From positions 42,842,165 to 42,906,164 of the forward strand of contig NC_090766.1 of assembly GCF_036898095.1 (NCBI RefSeq): a stretch of DNA of 64,000 bases. Direction: 5' to 3'. A program made the position numbers and the translations under genes. The DNA comes from Palaemon carinicauda (lineage: Eukaryota; Arthropoda; Malacostraca; Decapoda; Palaemonidae). Positions 11,573 through 22,439 of the stretch are shown here, piece by piece (the first letter of the stretch is position 1; each line of letters starts with the position of its first letter). The notes under the pieces are model-generated. The model had not been told where the DNA came from, made no database searches, and saw nothing but the letters and a program-made list of their open reading frames with translations.

Positions 11573-12473
11573 CTACAAAAAAAAAATAAATATTAATTCA
11601 TTCAAATATAATAGCTTACCATTACATAAAACCAACTTTCAAAAAAATTATTTTAGAAATACCAGTTAAAAATTTAATTACAAAAATTAATTTCTATTCA
11701 AACTTATTACTTTACATAAGCTCTAACATACAACAGCATATACAAACACATTTCACAGAAGAAATCTTTCATTCCACCTGGCAGTCAATGCATTCAGGCT
11801 TTAAGTAATCTATAGTGACGAAGTGGCTCAATGTCTTCATAATTTAGACCAGCTATTGAGTTGTAAGGGGAGCAACTCCTGTGAAGTAGTGAATTTTTGT
11901 ATTACACTAGTTTCAACATAAAACTATAACTCTTCATTAGCATTAAAGTCAGTTTGGTGGGTCATTAATACTTTTAAAAGTAGATTGGTCAGTTTGATAA
12001 GTTGAAATTCAACCTCACAAAACAGGGCCGAAAAAATATTGGGAAATACTAAAATTAGTTATTTACTGAAATAAGTGCTAAAATATATTACAAATGAAAA
12101 ACTTCTATACATTAAAAACATTCCAATTCTATTCATTTGCACTGTTTGAAAATAAAATCAGAAATCTCTTTCTGAAAGTTATACAGTACACACATGCATG
12201 TTAGAAATATTTAGTCATTCTACTGAGAAAAAGCTTCTGAAGTTTATATTAAAAATCTAAGAATTAGTCTGGTATAATATATATACAATCTTATAAATAA
12301 TATTTAACTGTTTTGTCTCTGCCCTGATGATATAAAAAACAAGGGGTTGGATTGCTTTAACTTATTGTTAAATAAATTTTTCTATTGAGTTTTACACATT
12401 GTCTTTATAAAGTGCTTATTCAGTGGCACCATGAGGGTTGTTGAAGCCCAGGGGCAAAGTCCATTATGGCGCC

Positions 12474-12860
12474 CCCAAAAAAGGGATTTCGACGAAGGAA
12501 AAATCTATTTCTGGGCGAGGAACCTGTGTTGCCCAGTGAAATGCTCCTTAAATTACCTTTTCTAAGGCATAAATATTGCTAAATATACCAGAGAAAAAAG
12601 GAATGCATGGAATGCCAGGAATTAACCCAGCTCGCTCACTCAATGAGTGTCGGTATAGTTACTGGGACGTGATAGAACAACGACCCTAGGTCCCTCACCA
12701 GTTAGATCTCTCCTTCATCAACATCCCCTGGAACAACGAGGTGCTGACCTACACCCGACTGCTGCCTCTACTACGACTATCCTCCCCTCACCCCTACACC
12801 TCCCCACCCCCTACCTTCATTTCTCCTTAGCACCAGCGAAGGTTCGAGTGTACTAATCTT
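12474..12860 (-). mobile_element. terminal fragment of DIRS family C
   Basis: It begins AAGGGATTTCGACGAAGGAA and continues as a close relative of 57029-57240 (GGGCGAGG-ACCTGTG, CTAAATATACCAGAGAAAA, CTCGCTCACT...GTGTCGGTATA). It stops before the point where the inverted second arm begins in the full element. There are no ORFs. Its orientation matches the 57029 copy. It is a lone terminal repeat in the intron between the 13950 and 11444 exons. Confidence 0.75.
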
Positions 12861-13207
12861 GCCAGGAAATGTTTAACTTTTTTCACACAGATTGTGTTGA
12901 AAACAAAACATTCTAATTTACATGATAAATTCAATACTCTATAATGAAGCAAAATTTACTAACTTGAATAGTTTATTCTATAAACAACTGATATAATTGA
13001 TTTATTATTAGTCCAAATTAATAAATTCCAAAATGCTGATATGGTGAATAAATTGTAGACTGTTGTAAAGCATCATAATAAGCAGTATCTCTTAATAACC
13101 AAAGACAATTGGCAAATTAGATAAATATGACTGAAAAGGAGACAACATTAGTAAATCCAGAGGACTAAGAAACTAAAAATATTTACAATTTGTTGCCAAT
13201 AGAGAAG

Positions 13208-13513
13208 TTAACCCTTTTACCCCCAAGCTATTTGGAACTTTTCAACCCTTAACCCCCAGGCATTTTTTTGTTTCAAGCACATTTTGCAATATATATTTTT
13301 CAAATTGCTCTAACAGCCTCAATTTTTGTCATAGAGAGGTCAGGTTGGTCTAATTCTTTTGGAAAGTGCCTGAAGTTTCTCATAAAGCTATCAAAAATAT
13401 GCAAATAAACGTAAATAGCAGCTTTTTGCAAAGACGTACCAGTATGTCCATGGGGGTAAAGGGATGAGTTTTGTGAAACGTACAAGTACGTCCATTGGGG
13501 GTAAAAGGGTTAA
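13208..13513. mobile_element. TTAA-flanked piggyBac-like MITE, copy 1
   Basis: The 306-bp element has TTAACCCTTTTACCCCCA at the left and the inverted form ending GGGTAAAAGGGTTAA at the right. TTAA borders and TIRs starting CCC fit the piggyBac superfamily. Subterminal inverted motifs read GTACGT. There is no transposase. A second copy in the opposite orientation lies at 24173-24480. Confidence 0.8.
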
Positions 13514-13949
13514 TAAGCCTCAACTTGTCAGTTAACATGAAATGCTGATGAAATTATTCCTAATTTAGCACCATCTGCTTTTTTATTGCCAATAATTCCA
13601 TTATAGGACAGAATCTAGCATATATGTAATACAAGGTGGTTATGATGTGTATTGCACCTGAGATCTTCTATAGCACTTCTCAAATCAGAATATATGACAT
13701 ATTTAGCTTAGTTCATCTTCTATAGTTTTTATAATGGTAATTTCAACAAAAGAAGACGTCCTCAATAGCAGTTTTAATTGAAGTGAAGTACAATTAGAAA
13801 AATAAATCTATAATACTTTTAATTGCTTGTTTATCCTTGCATCCAGACAGGAACAGATTATACTTTTATTTGTATAAAATTTTTTTAAAGGTTTCAATCT
13901 TTACCTCGAGAAATGAAAATACTATTACCTTTGGTTACTGTGTACCCAC

Positions 13950-14037
13950 CTTAACTACTACACTAAAGACCTCTTTCTCCTCCTTGCCCGATAAAGTTTG
14001 TGCCAGCTTGTGTTTTTGATGCTGCCGCATGTGCGAT
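13950..14037 (-). CDS. ZFP64: ZFP64-like, exon completing zinc finger 6
   Basis: An 88-nt exon. The acceptor is TTATTTGCAG before 14037 and the donor is GTGGGT at 13949-13944. It opens with one base that completes an Arg codon, then reads SHMRQHQKHKLAQ, supplying the two zinc-binding His residues of finger 6, whose Cys pair is on the exon at 23849. It ends at phase 0 after VVVK. An in-frame stop soon after the donor (TAA in the intron) supports splicing here. The remainder is a Lys/Glu-rich stretch. Confidence 0.83.
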
Positions 14038-14107
14038 CTGCAAATAAAATTTCCAATAAAATCCAATTTATTTTCTAAAAAGGTAATACAGTATAATATT
14101 CACATTA

Positions 14108-14235
14108 TCATCATACATACATACATATACCAAGGCACTTCCACCAATTTTGGGGGGTAGCCGACATCAACAAATGAAACAAAAACAAAAAAGGGGACCT
14201 CTACTCTCTACGTTCCTCCCAGCCTCACATTATCA
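14108..14235 (-). repeat. 3' end fragment of TATG-tailed LINE
   Basis: CATACATACATAC followed by CCAAGGCACTTCC, a CAATTTTGGGGGGTAGCCGA block and AAAAGGGGACCTCTACTCTC is the reverse complement of the 3' end of the LINE at 28937-29440 and 26220-27935. Only the 3' terminal part is present, with its (TATG)n tail. Confidence 0.75.
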
Positions 14236-14540
14236 ACCTTTAGAATTTTCCAAAATAGACAAGATATAAAGATATACCCTTAATAACCACAATATTAAAA
14301 ATTGAAAAGAAAAAAAATGTATAGTACCTGAAACAATATATCAATAACTGTTGGAATAATCTATGAAATACATCTGAATCATATACTTTTAAGGTATATT
14401 ATTGAAAGGAAAAAACTTTTAAACATAATTATGAAAATATATAAAATTTTCCTACTAGCATTAATACATCTTCCTTCTCGAGGCTTTCTTAGATACTGTA
14501 TATAATAATCTATATATTGTATAAACTTTTCGTGAAAAAT

Positions 14541-14870
14541 GTTATTTTCATTAGTAAAATAAATTTTTGAATATACTTACCCGATAATCATGTAGCTGTC
14601 AACTCCGTTGCCCGACAGAATTCTACGGAAGGGATACGCCAGCGATCGCTATACAAGAGGGGGGCGCACTCACAAGCGCCACCTGTGGCCAGGTACTGCA
14701 GTACTTCTTGTTGACACCACCTCAATTTTTCCTCGGTCCACTGGTTCTATGGGGAGGAAGGGTGGGTCAATTAAATCATGATTATCGGGTAAGTATATTC
14801 AAAAATTTATTTTACTAATGAAAATAACATTTTTCAATATTAAACTTACCCGATAATCATGTAGCTGATT
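14541..14870. repeat. left ITR plus internal complementary region of family B copy 1
   Basis: The outer edge 14541-14592 is repeated as a perfect 52-bp inverted complement at 14777-14828. It is followed at once by a block starting TTTTTCAATATTAAAC that is the complement of the right outer edge (ending at 21191). Complements of both element ends are thus joined inside the element, as in the DIRS replication model, where this region templates circle formation. It lies after the recombinase gene in the element's sense direction. Confidence 0.85.
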
Positions 14871-15250
14871 CACACCAGGGAGGTGGGTGAAAACCAGTGT
14901 ACATGTATATCAAGAAGCTAAGTATCCCGTATTTCATATTATCAGTTATTCAAAATAACAATGAAATTACAAGTACCTGGTAAGGAAGTCGACTTGAGCC
15001 ATTACTCTGCCTTAAATAAGTTCGTCTTCCTTACTGAGCGCAGCGTTCCTCTTAGGAGGCTGAACAACTCTAAGGTGCTGAAGTATCAAGGGCTGCAACC
15101 CATACTAAAGGACCTCATCACAACCTTTAACCTTGGCGCTTCTCAAGAAAGAATTGACCACCCGCCAAATCAACAAGGATGTGGAAGGCTTCTTAGCCGA
15201 CCGTACAACCCATAAAAAGTATTCAAGAGAAAGGTTAAAAGGTTATGGGA

Positions 15251-15481
15251 TTATGGGAATGTAGTGGCTGAGCCCTCGCCTACTACTGCATTCGTTGCTA
15301 CGAATGGTCCCAGGGTGTAGCAGTACTCGTAAAGAGACTGGACATCTTTGAGATAGAATGATGCGAACACTGACTTGCTTCTCCAATAGGTTGCATCCAT
15401 AACACTCTGCAGAGAATGGTTCTGTTTGAAGGCCACTGAAGTAGCCACAGCTCCCACTTCATGTGTCCTTACCTTCAGCAA
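15251..15481 (-). pseudogene. family B copy 1 tyrosine recombinase, C-terminal part
   Basis: This fragment encodes the last 76 residues of the recombinase, with THEVGAVATSVAFKQN, ATYWRSKSVFASFYLKDV and the terminal VGEGSATT. In the related copy at 49237-49554 the first box reads THEVRAVATS. Here the second catalytic Arg of HxxR has become Gly, so the domain would be inactive even without the frameshifts upstream. The catalytic Tyr in SFYLK is retained. Confidence 0.75.
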
Positions 15482-15881
15482 AGCAAGGTCTTCTTCCTTC
15501 AGATGAGAATGTGCTTCCCTAATCAGAAGCCTGAATAGTAAGAAACTGAGTTCTTAGAACTTGGAAAAGAAGGTTTCTTGATAGCACACTATAAGGCTTC
15601 TGATTGTCCTTGTAAAGGTTAAGACCTTTTTAGATAGTACCTAAGAGCTCTAACTGGGCAAAGTACTCTCTCCAGTTCATTCCCCACCAAGTTGGACAGG
15701 CTTGGGATCTCGAACGACTTAGGCCAAGGACGTGAAGGAAGCTCGTTTAGCAAAAACCGAGCTGCAAGGAACATGTAGCCGTTTCAGATGTGAAAACAAT
15801 GATCCTGCTGAAGGCGTGGATCTCACTTACTCTTTTAGCTGTTGTCAAGCACACGAGGAAAAGAGTTTTTAATGTGAGGTC

Positions 15882-16622
15882 CTAAAAAGAGGCTGATTGG
15901 AGAGGTTCAAATCTTGATGACATAAGGAACCTTAGGACCACGTCTAGATTCCAGCCTGGAGTGGACAACCGACGTTCCTTTGAGATCTCAAAAGACCTAG
16001 GGAGGTCCTGTAGATCTTTGTTGGTGGAAAGATCCAAGCCTCTGTGGCGGAAAACCGCTGCCAACATACTTCTGTAACCCTTGATCGTAGGAGCTGAAAG
16101 GGATCTTACTTTCCTTAGATATAACAGGAAGTCAGCAATCTGGGTTACAGTGGTACTGGTTGAGGAAACTGCATTGGTCTTGTACCAGCTACGGAAGACT
16201 TCCCCTTGAGACTGATAGATTCTGAGAGTGGATGTTCTCCTTGCTCTGGCAATCGCTCTGGCTGCCTCCTTCGAAAAGCCCCTAGCTCTTGAGAGTCTTT
16301 CGAAAGTCTGAAGGCAGTCAGACGAAGAGCGTGGAGGTTTGGGTGTACCTTCTTTACGTGAGGTTGACGTAGAAGGTTCACTCCTAGAGGAAGAGTCCTG
16401 GGAATGTCGACCAGCCATTGCAGTACCTCTATGAACCATTCTCTCGCGGGCCAGAGCGGAGCCAATCCACGTCAGCCGTGTCCCTTTGCGAGAGGAGAAC
16501 TTCTGAAGTACCCTGTTGACAATCTTGAACGGCGGGAATGCATACAGGTCGAGATGGGACCAATCCAGCAGAAAAGCATCCACGTGAACTGCTGCTGGGT
16601 CTGGAATCGGAGAACAATACAA
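15882..16622 (-). pseudogene. family B copy 1 tyrosine recombinase, N-terminal part
   Basis: The 246-residue frame covers the helical core-binding region of DIRS recombinases (LSRARGFSKEAARAIARAR, then YRSMLAAVFRHRGL, STPGWNLDVVLRFLMS) and stops just before the first catalytic box. Residues 1 to about 60 instead correspond to the end of the upstream RNase H/methyltransferase-like ORF (FPPFKIVNRVLQKF). The catalytic Arg box is out of frame at about 15800-15850. Close homologue: 49656-51302. Confidence 0.75.
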
Positions 16623-16844
16623 CAGGAGTCTCTAGGTTATCGAGGTAGCGAACAGATCTATGGTTGGCTGACCCCACAGGGCCCAAAGTCTGCTGCAAAC
16701 ACTCTTGTGAAGGGTCCACTCTGTGGGGATGACCTGACCCTTCCGGCTGAGGCGATCTGCCATGACATTCATACTGCCCTGAATGAACCTCGTTACCAGC
16801 GTGAGCTTTCGATCTTATGACCAGATGAGGAGGTCCCTTGCGAT

Positions 16845-17117
16845 CTAGAACAACTTCCACGAAAGAGTCCCTCCCTGCTTGAAGATGTAAGCCAGGGCTG
16901 TGGTGTTGTCAGAGTCCACCTCCACCACCTTGTTAAGCTGGAGGGACTTGAAGTTTATCAAGGCCAGAAGAACCGCCAACAACTCCTTGCAATTGATGTG
17001 AAGTGTCCTTTGCTCCTGATTCCATGTTCCCGAGCATTCCTGTCCGTCCAAAGTCGCACCCCAGCCCGTGTCTGATGCGTCCGAGAGGAGACGGCGGTCG
17101 GGTTTCTGAACAGCCAA
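16845..17117 (-). pseudogene. family B copy 1 RNase H fragment
   Basis: A 90-residue frame with the RNase H signature of DIRS elements: LLSDASDTGWGATLDG (first Asp), LHINCKELLAVLLAL (catalytic Glu) and VVEVDSDNTTALAYI (second Asp). The final Asp box (ADxLSR) is in another frame downstream. The domain would degrade the RNA strand during reverse transcription. Frame breaks on both sides make it a remnant. Confidence 0.75.
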
Positions 17118-17320
17118 ATGTAGACTTCCTTGAGAAGAAAGCTGTTCTTACACCACGCGAGAGAAGACCTCCTCTCTTCGGAAACAGGAACTGAGACCGT
17201 CTCTAGCGTCATGTCCTTTATCCAGTGAGCAGCTAGATGATACTGAAGGGGGGGGAGGTGGAGTCTCCCTAACACGATGAACAGGGCCAGCGATGAAAGT
17301 GTCCCTGTTAGACTCATCCA

Positions 17321-17734
17321 CTACCTGACTGAGCATCGGTTCCTTCTCAGCATGCTCTGGATGCATTCTAGGGCTTGGAAGATCCTTGGGGCCGACGGAA
17401 AAGCCCGAAAAGCTCGACTCTGAAGATCCATACCCAGGTAGACAATGGTCTGGGATGGGACGAGCTGAGACTCCTCAAAATTGACCAGGAGGCCCAGTTC
17501 CTTGGTCAGATCCATAGTCCATCTGAGAATCTCCAGACAGCGACGACTTGTGGGAGCTCTTAAAAGCCAGTCGTCTGACGGAGCCGGACACAAGATCATG
17601 GTACTGCTGCACAGTCTGTGAACTGTCAACCATGGGGAAGCGAGGAAGTACAGTGACAACCCGAAGCTGTCTAGACTGTCTGGGTCGTACAGACAACTCC
17701 TTATCGGGTTGCTGAGGTTGCCGCACTGCGTCAC
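17321..17734 (-). pseudogene. family B copy 1 reverse transcriptase remnant
   Basis: From about 17575 leftward the frame reads DDWLLRAPT, ELGLLVNFEESQLVPSQ and VYLGMDLQS, the conserved RT segment that begins at the YxDD box. The residues before DDWLL (right part of this ORF) are instead derived from ORF1 read out of frame, which marks the deletion joint near 17575. RT is thus missing its fingers and first palm motif. Confidence 0.65.
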
Positions 17735-18184
17735 AACAAGTCACTTCTGCTGGTTGTTGAACGTCTTCCCAGTGACACACTGACTCCGTAAACAAAAAAT
17801 CCTCTAACAAGGACTAAGCTTGGACTGCATGTCTTGCAACACAGCTCAAGGTCTAAGGGAGCAGGTGTGGTAACAGACGGGGTTAGCGACTGAAGTGGAA
17901 CCATTACCTTCCCTGGAAGCATGTTATGCTTAAATAAAAGTCCATAGGAGGCTACGCAGCTAAAGGCTCCTCTCCAAATGACAGAGTCCTCAAGGGAATA
18001 TCAGAAGGAGGGAGAAAAGCACTTTCTCATCTACAGGGACCATATCCGAGAAAAGTTAAGTTCTCTCAGTGAGGGTTTCACTGGTGCAAAAGCAGCAGAC
18101 TAGAAGGCAACGTTATGAAACTGCTTGACAGTCTAGTGAGTTGGCAACAACCAAAGATGTGTGACTGAGAAGCATGCGGTAAGG

Positions 18185-18290
18185 TATGCAGAGCATGCTG
18201 TATGCAGAGCATGCTGTATGCAGAGCATGCTGTATGTAGAGCATGCTGTAAGAGAAGCAGAGCATGTTGCATGGCGTGTAACATTTCTCA
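18185..18290. repeat. short 16-bp tandem array rich in GCATGC
   Basis: AGCATGCTGTATGCAG is repeated three to four times with small changes (18191-18250), followed by an interrupted copy. Each unit holds the palindrome GCATGC. It lies in the non-coding or decayed ORF1 part of the family B element. No such array is present in the 48501 copy. Confidence 0.7.
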
Positions 18291-18769
18291 GAAATTCCAT
18301 GACCAGTGCTAGATTGAGTAATATCGCATTACTGTCCATTGAAAGTGCACGTGCCGAGGGAATTGATTTAGACTGTTTTGTTGATGAATTTGATAGCCGG
18401 CATGATAATCGTAGAATTAAGCTGCACTAAATATACGATCTATAATCTACTTCACCTCAGGACAGGGAAACTCGCCCTGTTGGCAACACTGCATACTTCA
18501 TGCATGCTTGCATGGGGTTTTAATATCAACATAATATTTACATTACATTCATAACTCATGAATCATTTTTGTTTTGAAGATATTTTGCCATATTTGCGAT
18601 TTGTTAAAAATATATTGCAAGGAATACATATATATTTTTTATTTAAGTAATACGAATAACCTCCATTATCATAATGTTTGTGTAGGCATACATGTATATG
18701 ATTACAAATGCAAGTTATGAAAGTAATGAGGTGTTATTATTGTCATTTGTTATTTCAAAGTTGAATGGG
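18291..18769. other. unassigned segment inside family B copy 1
   Basis: This AT-rich block does not resemble the corresponding part of the sister element at 48501-54926 and has no recognisable ORF. It may be an insertion or a diverged ORF1 segment. Confidence 0.35.
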
Positions 18770-19200
18770 AAGAGGCTCAAGTTGAGGAGAAAGTGGCAGA
18801 TGCATGCGTTGAGGTGGCTGACTCATAGCATGAGGTTCCTGCCTCAAGAGTTGCGCTTGCCTCAAGGGTTGAGGTGGCTGCGCAGAGAGAGGCTCTTGAC
18901 TCACGAGTTGAGGTTCTTAAGGTGTGAGCTGCGAGAGTTGAGGTAGCGGCTGCGCAGAACGCAGTTCCTGTCTCACGAGTTGAGGTTCCTGAGGAGCTAG
19001 CCTCAAGAGTTGAGGCTCTCGCCTTGAGGAAAGTTGAGGTAGCAGCTGCGAGAGCTGAGGTGGCTGCCTCAAGGATGGTAGAGGTTGTCGTACCTCAAAA
19101 GGTTGTAGCCTCAAAGATGGTCTAACTGCAAGAAAATCTTGCCTCAAGGCATAAGACTCCTGCTCCCATTGTTGAGGTTGCCTTAAGGAAGGTTAAGGTT
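18770..19200 (-). repeat. low-complexity repeats in family B ORF1
   Basis: Imperfect tandem units around GTTGAGGTxGCTGC on the plus strand translate on the minus strand into a Pro/Gln/Leu/Arg-rich repeat (QPLPQLSQL type, 18917-19147). The sister element lacks an equivalent expansion. It looks like replication slippage within the disordered part of ORF1. Confidence 0.6.
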
Positions 19201-19855
19201 GCTGCACAACGCTGGTAACTGGCAACTCCGAACGCGGTAAGGTAGCTTGAGGAACCTCAACTTCGTACGCCTGGCAGACTGGACTGCGGTGAGGCGGAGC
19301 GCTCGCAGGAGGAGGTGTAACCTTCTCAGCCTGAAACTCACGCATTAAGACCGCAAGCTGCGACTGCATGGACTGCAGCAAAGTCATCTTGGGATCGACA
19401 GACGATAAGGTCTGTTGAGGCAAAGCCTTAACAGAAGATGAGGTCTGTTGAGGCATCGCCTTACCTCTCTTAGGAGGTGTGCAGTCACCTGATGACTGCG
19501 GAGAGTCAGAGCTAACCCAATGACTGCATCCGGGTTGTTGAACTCTAGAGGTCTGGACTTTACGTTTAAGAGGTCTTGAGACCTGAGTCCAGCGTTTTCT
19601 CCCCGAAATTTCTTCTGCAGACGAGCAAAATAAGGGCTCAATCGTCTGCGGGTGGGAGTGACGGTCTCTGTAAGACACGCCCGCAACCACCGAGGATACT
19701 TCTGTGCGCCGATCAAGGCCTGCCGAACCCTTTTGCCCTTCGACATTGCTTCTCCCCTGGGCTTGGGAGCTTGCAAGAGGTCCCGGACTGGGAGGACGAC
19801 TGGCACGCACAGAAGTACCCTCACGCACAACACTGACACACTTTGCGCTAATCAC
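19193..19855 (-). pseudogene. family B copy 1 ORF1 (Gag-like) fragment
   Basis: A 220-residue frame, Ser/Arg/Gln-rich with SPGPLASSQAQGRSNV and PPKRGK, is shared with 53257-53568 in the sister element. ORF1 of DIRS elements is assumed to be a Gag-like nucleocapsid. No zinc knuckle is visible in this part. Downstream frames are interrupted. Confidence 0.6.
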
Positions 19856-20995
19856 TTATCACTTTTGATTTTCTGTTTGCACTTATTTCACTGAACTCGA
19901 AACTTTAAGCGGTTTGTACCTGAAACACACAATTCTATCCTTCCTTAAAAGTTAGTAATTGCGAAAACAGAATTACAATGTAACAGAAAAATCTAATGAA
20001 AGATAAATAATTCAGTGGCTGGAAAGAGACTAAACACTAGATCAAATAAACTACGTTTAAAATCTCTCACCGCATAAAGCTTGAGAACAAGAATAAAACT
20101 CTAGAAACGTTTACCTTCTTCCCCTAAAGAGACTAGGGAGAAGAGCCAAAACGAAAACAACGTTACTCGCTTGAACGAAACGTTTATCCAGCTCTCTCTC
20201 CCTCCTTCTCTATCTCTCTCTCTCTCTCTCTCTTGACTTAGAACCTGAGAGAAGAGCCCAATCATATATATCGTTAAAACATATTATTGTTAAAGGAAAA
20301 AAACTGAAATATTTCCCAAATAAAAAGTTCCTTTATTAGAATTAAAACCATTAAGCTAAGAAAGAATGAACAAAACGCTAGAAACGGTTACTCTTACTGC
20401 AACGTGACACCGTGAAAATTCTCTCTCTATCGTAACGATAGAGCGCAAGTTGAACGTTCTGAACGTCAACAACTGCAGAGACAAAACAAAACGTTAGTTC
20501 CACTTTGAAAAGTACGAGACTATCAAAGAAATTCTTTCAAAAACATTAAAATAGCATAATATGTTAACAGGTAAAACCGAAATGACGGGCTCAATGTTAA
20601 TTAACTTCGGTACAAGAAAAGACCGCCTACTATTAGGAAAGGTCGAATATAAACAAATATAAAAATTAATAATAATAAGTTTATAAAAAAGGAAGTTAAT
20701 CGAAGAGGCCTATAAAAGGCGGAGAGATATAAAATAAATCTATAACTATTGTTAAGCAAAATTAAGAAAGAGAGTCTATACTCTCTTAGACACCAACACT
20801 TCCGTCTAAGGGAAGGGTCGGCCATTAAAAGGTGAAAGAGAGTTCATACTCTCTTCGTCACCATAATTAATCAAATTAACTCCAAAAGCTAGCTAAGCTA
20901 ATAATAAAACTTCCTGAATAGCGAAAGCTGAAATCTTAGAGCAATACTTCACCAAAAACCGTGAACAAGACTCCAAAATTATAAGCGTATCCATG

Positions 20996-21191
20996 AACGT
21001 CTTGCCGGAAGCACGACAGAGGAAAAATTGAGGTGGTGTCAACAAGAAGTACTGCAGTACCTGGCCACAGGTGGCGCTTGTGAGTGCGCCCCCCTCTTGT
21101 ATAGCGATCGCTGGCGTATCCCTTCCGTAGAATTCTGTCGGGCAACGGAGTTGACAGCTACATGATTATCGGGTAAGTTTAATATTGAAAA
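20996..21191. repeat. right ITR of family B copy 1
   Basis: Inverted complement of 14581-14750, including CCAGCGATCGCTATAC on one strand and GTATAGCGATCGCTGG on the other. It ends GTTTAATATTGAAAAA at 21191, the edge mirrored in the internal complementary region at 14829-14870. Confidence 0.85.
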
Positions 21192-21789
21192 ACTTATAAA
21201 TAAAGCATCTTATCCTTGCTCCTAGTTGAATCTATATTTAAAATTTTGCACCAATTTCTGCATAAAGACAACAACTGCCTCTGAGTAATCAAAGACCCTG
21301 AAAAGGGATTTTCTAAGTTTGGAGGTCATATAATAAAACAAGGAACAGAGTATATTTTCAAGCAAAATTGAAATATTATAGGAAGATAACTGAAAAAGAT
21401 CATGTGATATGTCTTGATATAGTCAGGAAGAATATACTATTTTTTTTTCTTGATATTTTAACAGTTTAGTAATGAGCTTCTGACTTCTGTAATCTACCTT
21501 GATAACAATACTGTCAAAATGGAAGTGATTGTATCATTATGAACTTTATTTCTGTATGAAGACCTTAGCAGGAATACATAATTTACCTTGGATTTTGCAT
21601 TCATAGATTAATTCTAAAAAATTCTTTAATATTGTATTTGAATCAAAAGCCAATACCATTTTAGTATTCTTTTTTATTTTGATGAAATTTCAAGAGTAAT
21701 CATTAACTAAAAATCAGATGGGAAACAAGCAAGATACCATGGTATGAAATCGATCTTCAATTAGCAAAACTGTATGTACTATGAAGACC
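21192..21789. other. intronic spacer, nothing recognised
   Basis: AT-rich sequence without a supported ORF or a repeat that I can match within the window. Confidence 0.5.
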
Positions 21790-22430
21790 TTGGACACCAC
21801 TTGAATTGCTCTTCAAATGACCTCATTCCTGAACCTCTTATAACATGATTGAAGATAACCTTTAACTTCTGTAGAAAATTACATTGCACCGCACTTGTAT
21901 CACACGCTCGTACACTGTAACGGTATTTCTGTTTTCGTATATTGTCGTTATCGCTCTCCCCTCGCACTGATAACTTGTTACTGCCTGCATGTGCTTGTAT
22001 CAATCTGTTTGAATTTTTGTGAAATTTCAGTGAAACTGCTGTTATAAAAGCTCATTGTTTGTTGAAATAAAGTTAGGTGCAATTATGCTGTCTTTCAGTT
22101 ATCAACTAACTGGTGCATCCACTCATTGGTGACCACCGGAGTGTTCATCTCCCTCCTGCTTTCCCCTGCACTGCTGTGTCTAATTGTTTGATGATGCCGC
22201 TGCCAGACACTGACTCTACTATCAACATCACGCCCCTGAAACTACCGTCTTTCACCAGCGGAGAAGCGTTCGCCTGGTTCCAGCTTGCTGAAGTCCAGTT
22301 TCGCATCAAGGGCGTGACTCGATCAAGCAACAAAGCAGATTACGTTCTCGTGGTGATCCCCAAGGACATTTTCCCGGATATCCCCGATTGGCTGTGCGAA
22401 CAAGAAGACCCGCCAATAACATAAAATACC
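21790..22430 (+). mobile_element. Ty3/gypsy-like 5' end: LTR and start of gag
   Basis: The first 320 bp look like an LTR: a GAAATAAAGTTAG polyadenylation-signal region at about 22062 and a terminus near 22112, followed by ATTGGTGACCACCGGAG, which resembles the primer-binding region of insect-type gypsy elements. The ORF at 22113-22424 then reads LKLPSFTSGEAFAWFQLAEV and QFRIKGVT, typical of the N-terminal Gag of gypsy elements (P-x-F...WF...E..F). Everything past the first 75 or so Gag residues is absent. A second LTR is not in the window. Confidence 0.65.
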
Positions 22431-22439
22431 CTCAATTCA

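Larger units (their letters stand above)
14541..21191 (-). mobile_element. DIRS-like retrotransposon, family B, internally deleted copy 1
   Basis: Terminal inverted repeats at 14541-14750 and about 21000-21191 share a long block around CCAGCGATCGCTATAC. An internal complementary region lies at 14777-14870. On the minus strand, from right to left, the element holds ORF1 remnants (19193-19855 and low-complexity repeats), a truncated RT (17321-17734), RNase H (16845-17117), and tyrosine recombinase in two broken parts (15882-16622, 15251-15481). ORF1 joins directly to the middle of RT near 17575, so the first half of RT including its catalytic motif A is deleted. It sits in the intron between the 23849 and 13950 exons, sense to the host gene. 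Confidence 0.88.

Noticed and set aside
16404..16820. 138-residue plus-strand ORF
   Set aside because: It is antisense to the family B RNase H/recombinase region, and no family motif is visible in it.
18161..18430. 89-residue plus-strand ORF over the GCATGC array
   Set aside because: It is open because of the tandem repeats, and no conserved continuation is present in the sister element.
22113..22424. Possible host gene with a start after the LTR-like segment
   Set aside because: The protein is a truncated gypsy-type Gag start, and the context is an LTR plus primer-binding-like site.
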